Below are positions 63,983 to 64,000 of a DNA stretch of 64,000 bases, in pieces. Position numbers and translations under genes: made by a program. The notes beneath the pieces are model-generated. The model did no database searches and was not told the origin of the DNA. It worked only from the letters and a program-made list of their open reading frames with translations. Within the stretch, counting starts at the first letter, position 1. Each line of letters opens with the position of its first letter. The stretch spans positions 1 through 64,000 of the forward strand of contig CAZNZW010000001.1 in NCBI GenBank assembly GCA_964577615.1, in the 5' to 3' direction. This stretch comes from QNYZ01 sp964577615. GTDB lineage: Bacteria; Desulfobacterota; Desulfobacteria; Desulfobacterales; QNYZ01.

Positions 63983-64000
63983 TCTTTGCCCGGCCGGGAT

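Overview
The window is a 64 kb piece of a GC-rich bacterial chromosome, most likely from a sulfate-reducing Desulfobacterota (Desulfobacterales-like) organism. The basis is the siroheme-dependent heme pathway genes ahbC and ahbD beside hemB, selA, a sigma-54/two-component regulatory style, DASS and TSUP anion transporters, Liv-type and Pot-type ABC importers, and no sugar-specific PTS permease beside ptsH/ptsI. This is inference from gene content; no rRNA or tRNA is present to place it. I see no CRISPR, prophage or insertion sequence. One 100-N scaffold gap (56948-57047) is flanked by the same 55 bp on both sides and is almost certainly an assembly artefact inside a histidine kinase gene.

Layout. 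0.2-9 kb, minus strand: a ClpX-like ATPase, ahbC-hemB-ahbD, a DsbA-like thiol protein, HPr and enzyme I, and smpB, with a 9-nt tandem repeat between ptsI and smpB. 9-18.8 kb, plus strand: thiolase, a 50-aa membrane protein, gyrA, gpsA, radC, a small Cys protein, pgk, a TVP38-like membrane protein and an unrecognised protein. 18.9-34.9 kb: a fused HisH-HisF enzyme of the type found in fungi and plants, a complete Liv branched-chain amino acid importer (livKHMGF order), a cyclase-family hydrolase and a GNAT enzyme on the minus strand, hisD, then a spermidine/putrescine-type ABC importer translationally coupled to a tandem, partly degenerate HisB-like protein and a short-chain dehydrogenase. 35-44 kb: a repeat-rich peptidoglycan-binding lipoprotein, a double ribbon-helix-helix-like protein divergent from a dnaK-cbpA-cbpM-clpB stress cassette, and trxC.

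44-59 kb is the most unusual part. On the minus strand, two UspA-like proteins are followed by a 28-aa membrane peptide, a DASS (SLC13) permease with TrkA-C domains, a histidine kinase and a sigma-54 activator. A TSUP permease operon follows, with a small membrane protein, a tandem-receiver protein and a receiver-Fis protein. On the plus strand lie a Cache-domain kinase, a receiver, a kinase-like protein with no recognisable ATPase domain, and another receiver. Three receiver domains here share an uncommon C-terminal motif (YFxKEEMxRFW). A 15-bp inverted repeat, GTTGCA-N3-TGCAAC, recurs in the three intergenic regions, and a near-consensus sigma-54 promoter precedes the Usp operon. I read this as one transporter-coupled, multi-receiver phosphorelay, possibly for sulfate or another oxyanion or acid.

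59-64 kb: a secreted M35-type (Asp-zincin) metallopeptidase with a CFI-box-like C-terminus, a lipoprotein that is a stand-alone copy of its N-terminal domain, and selA overlapping a TPR protein with a degenerate GGDEF domain.
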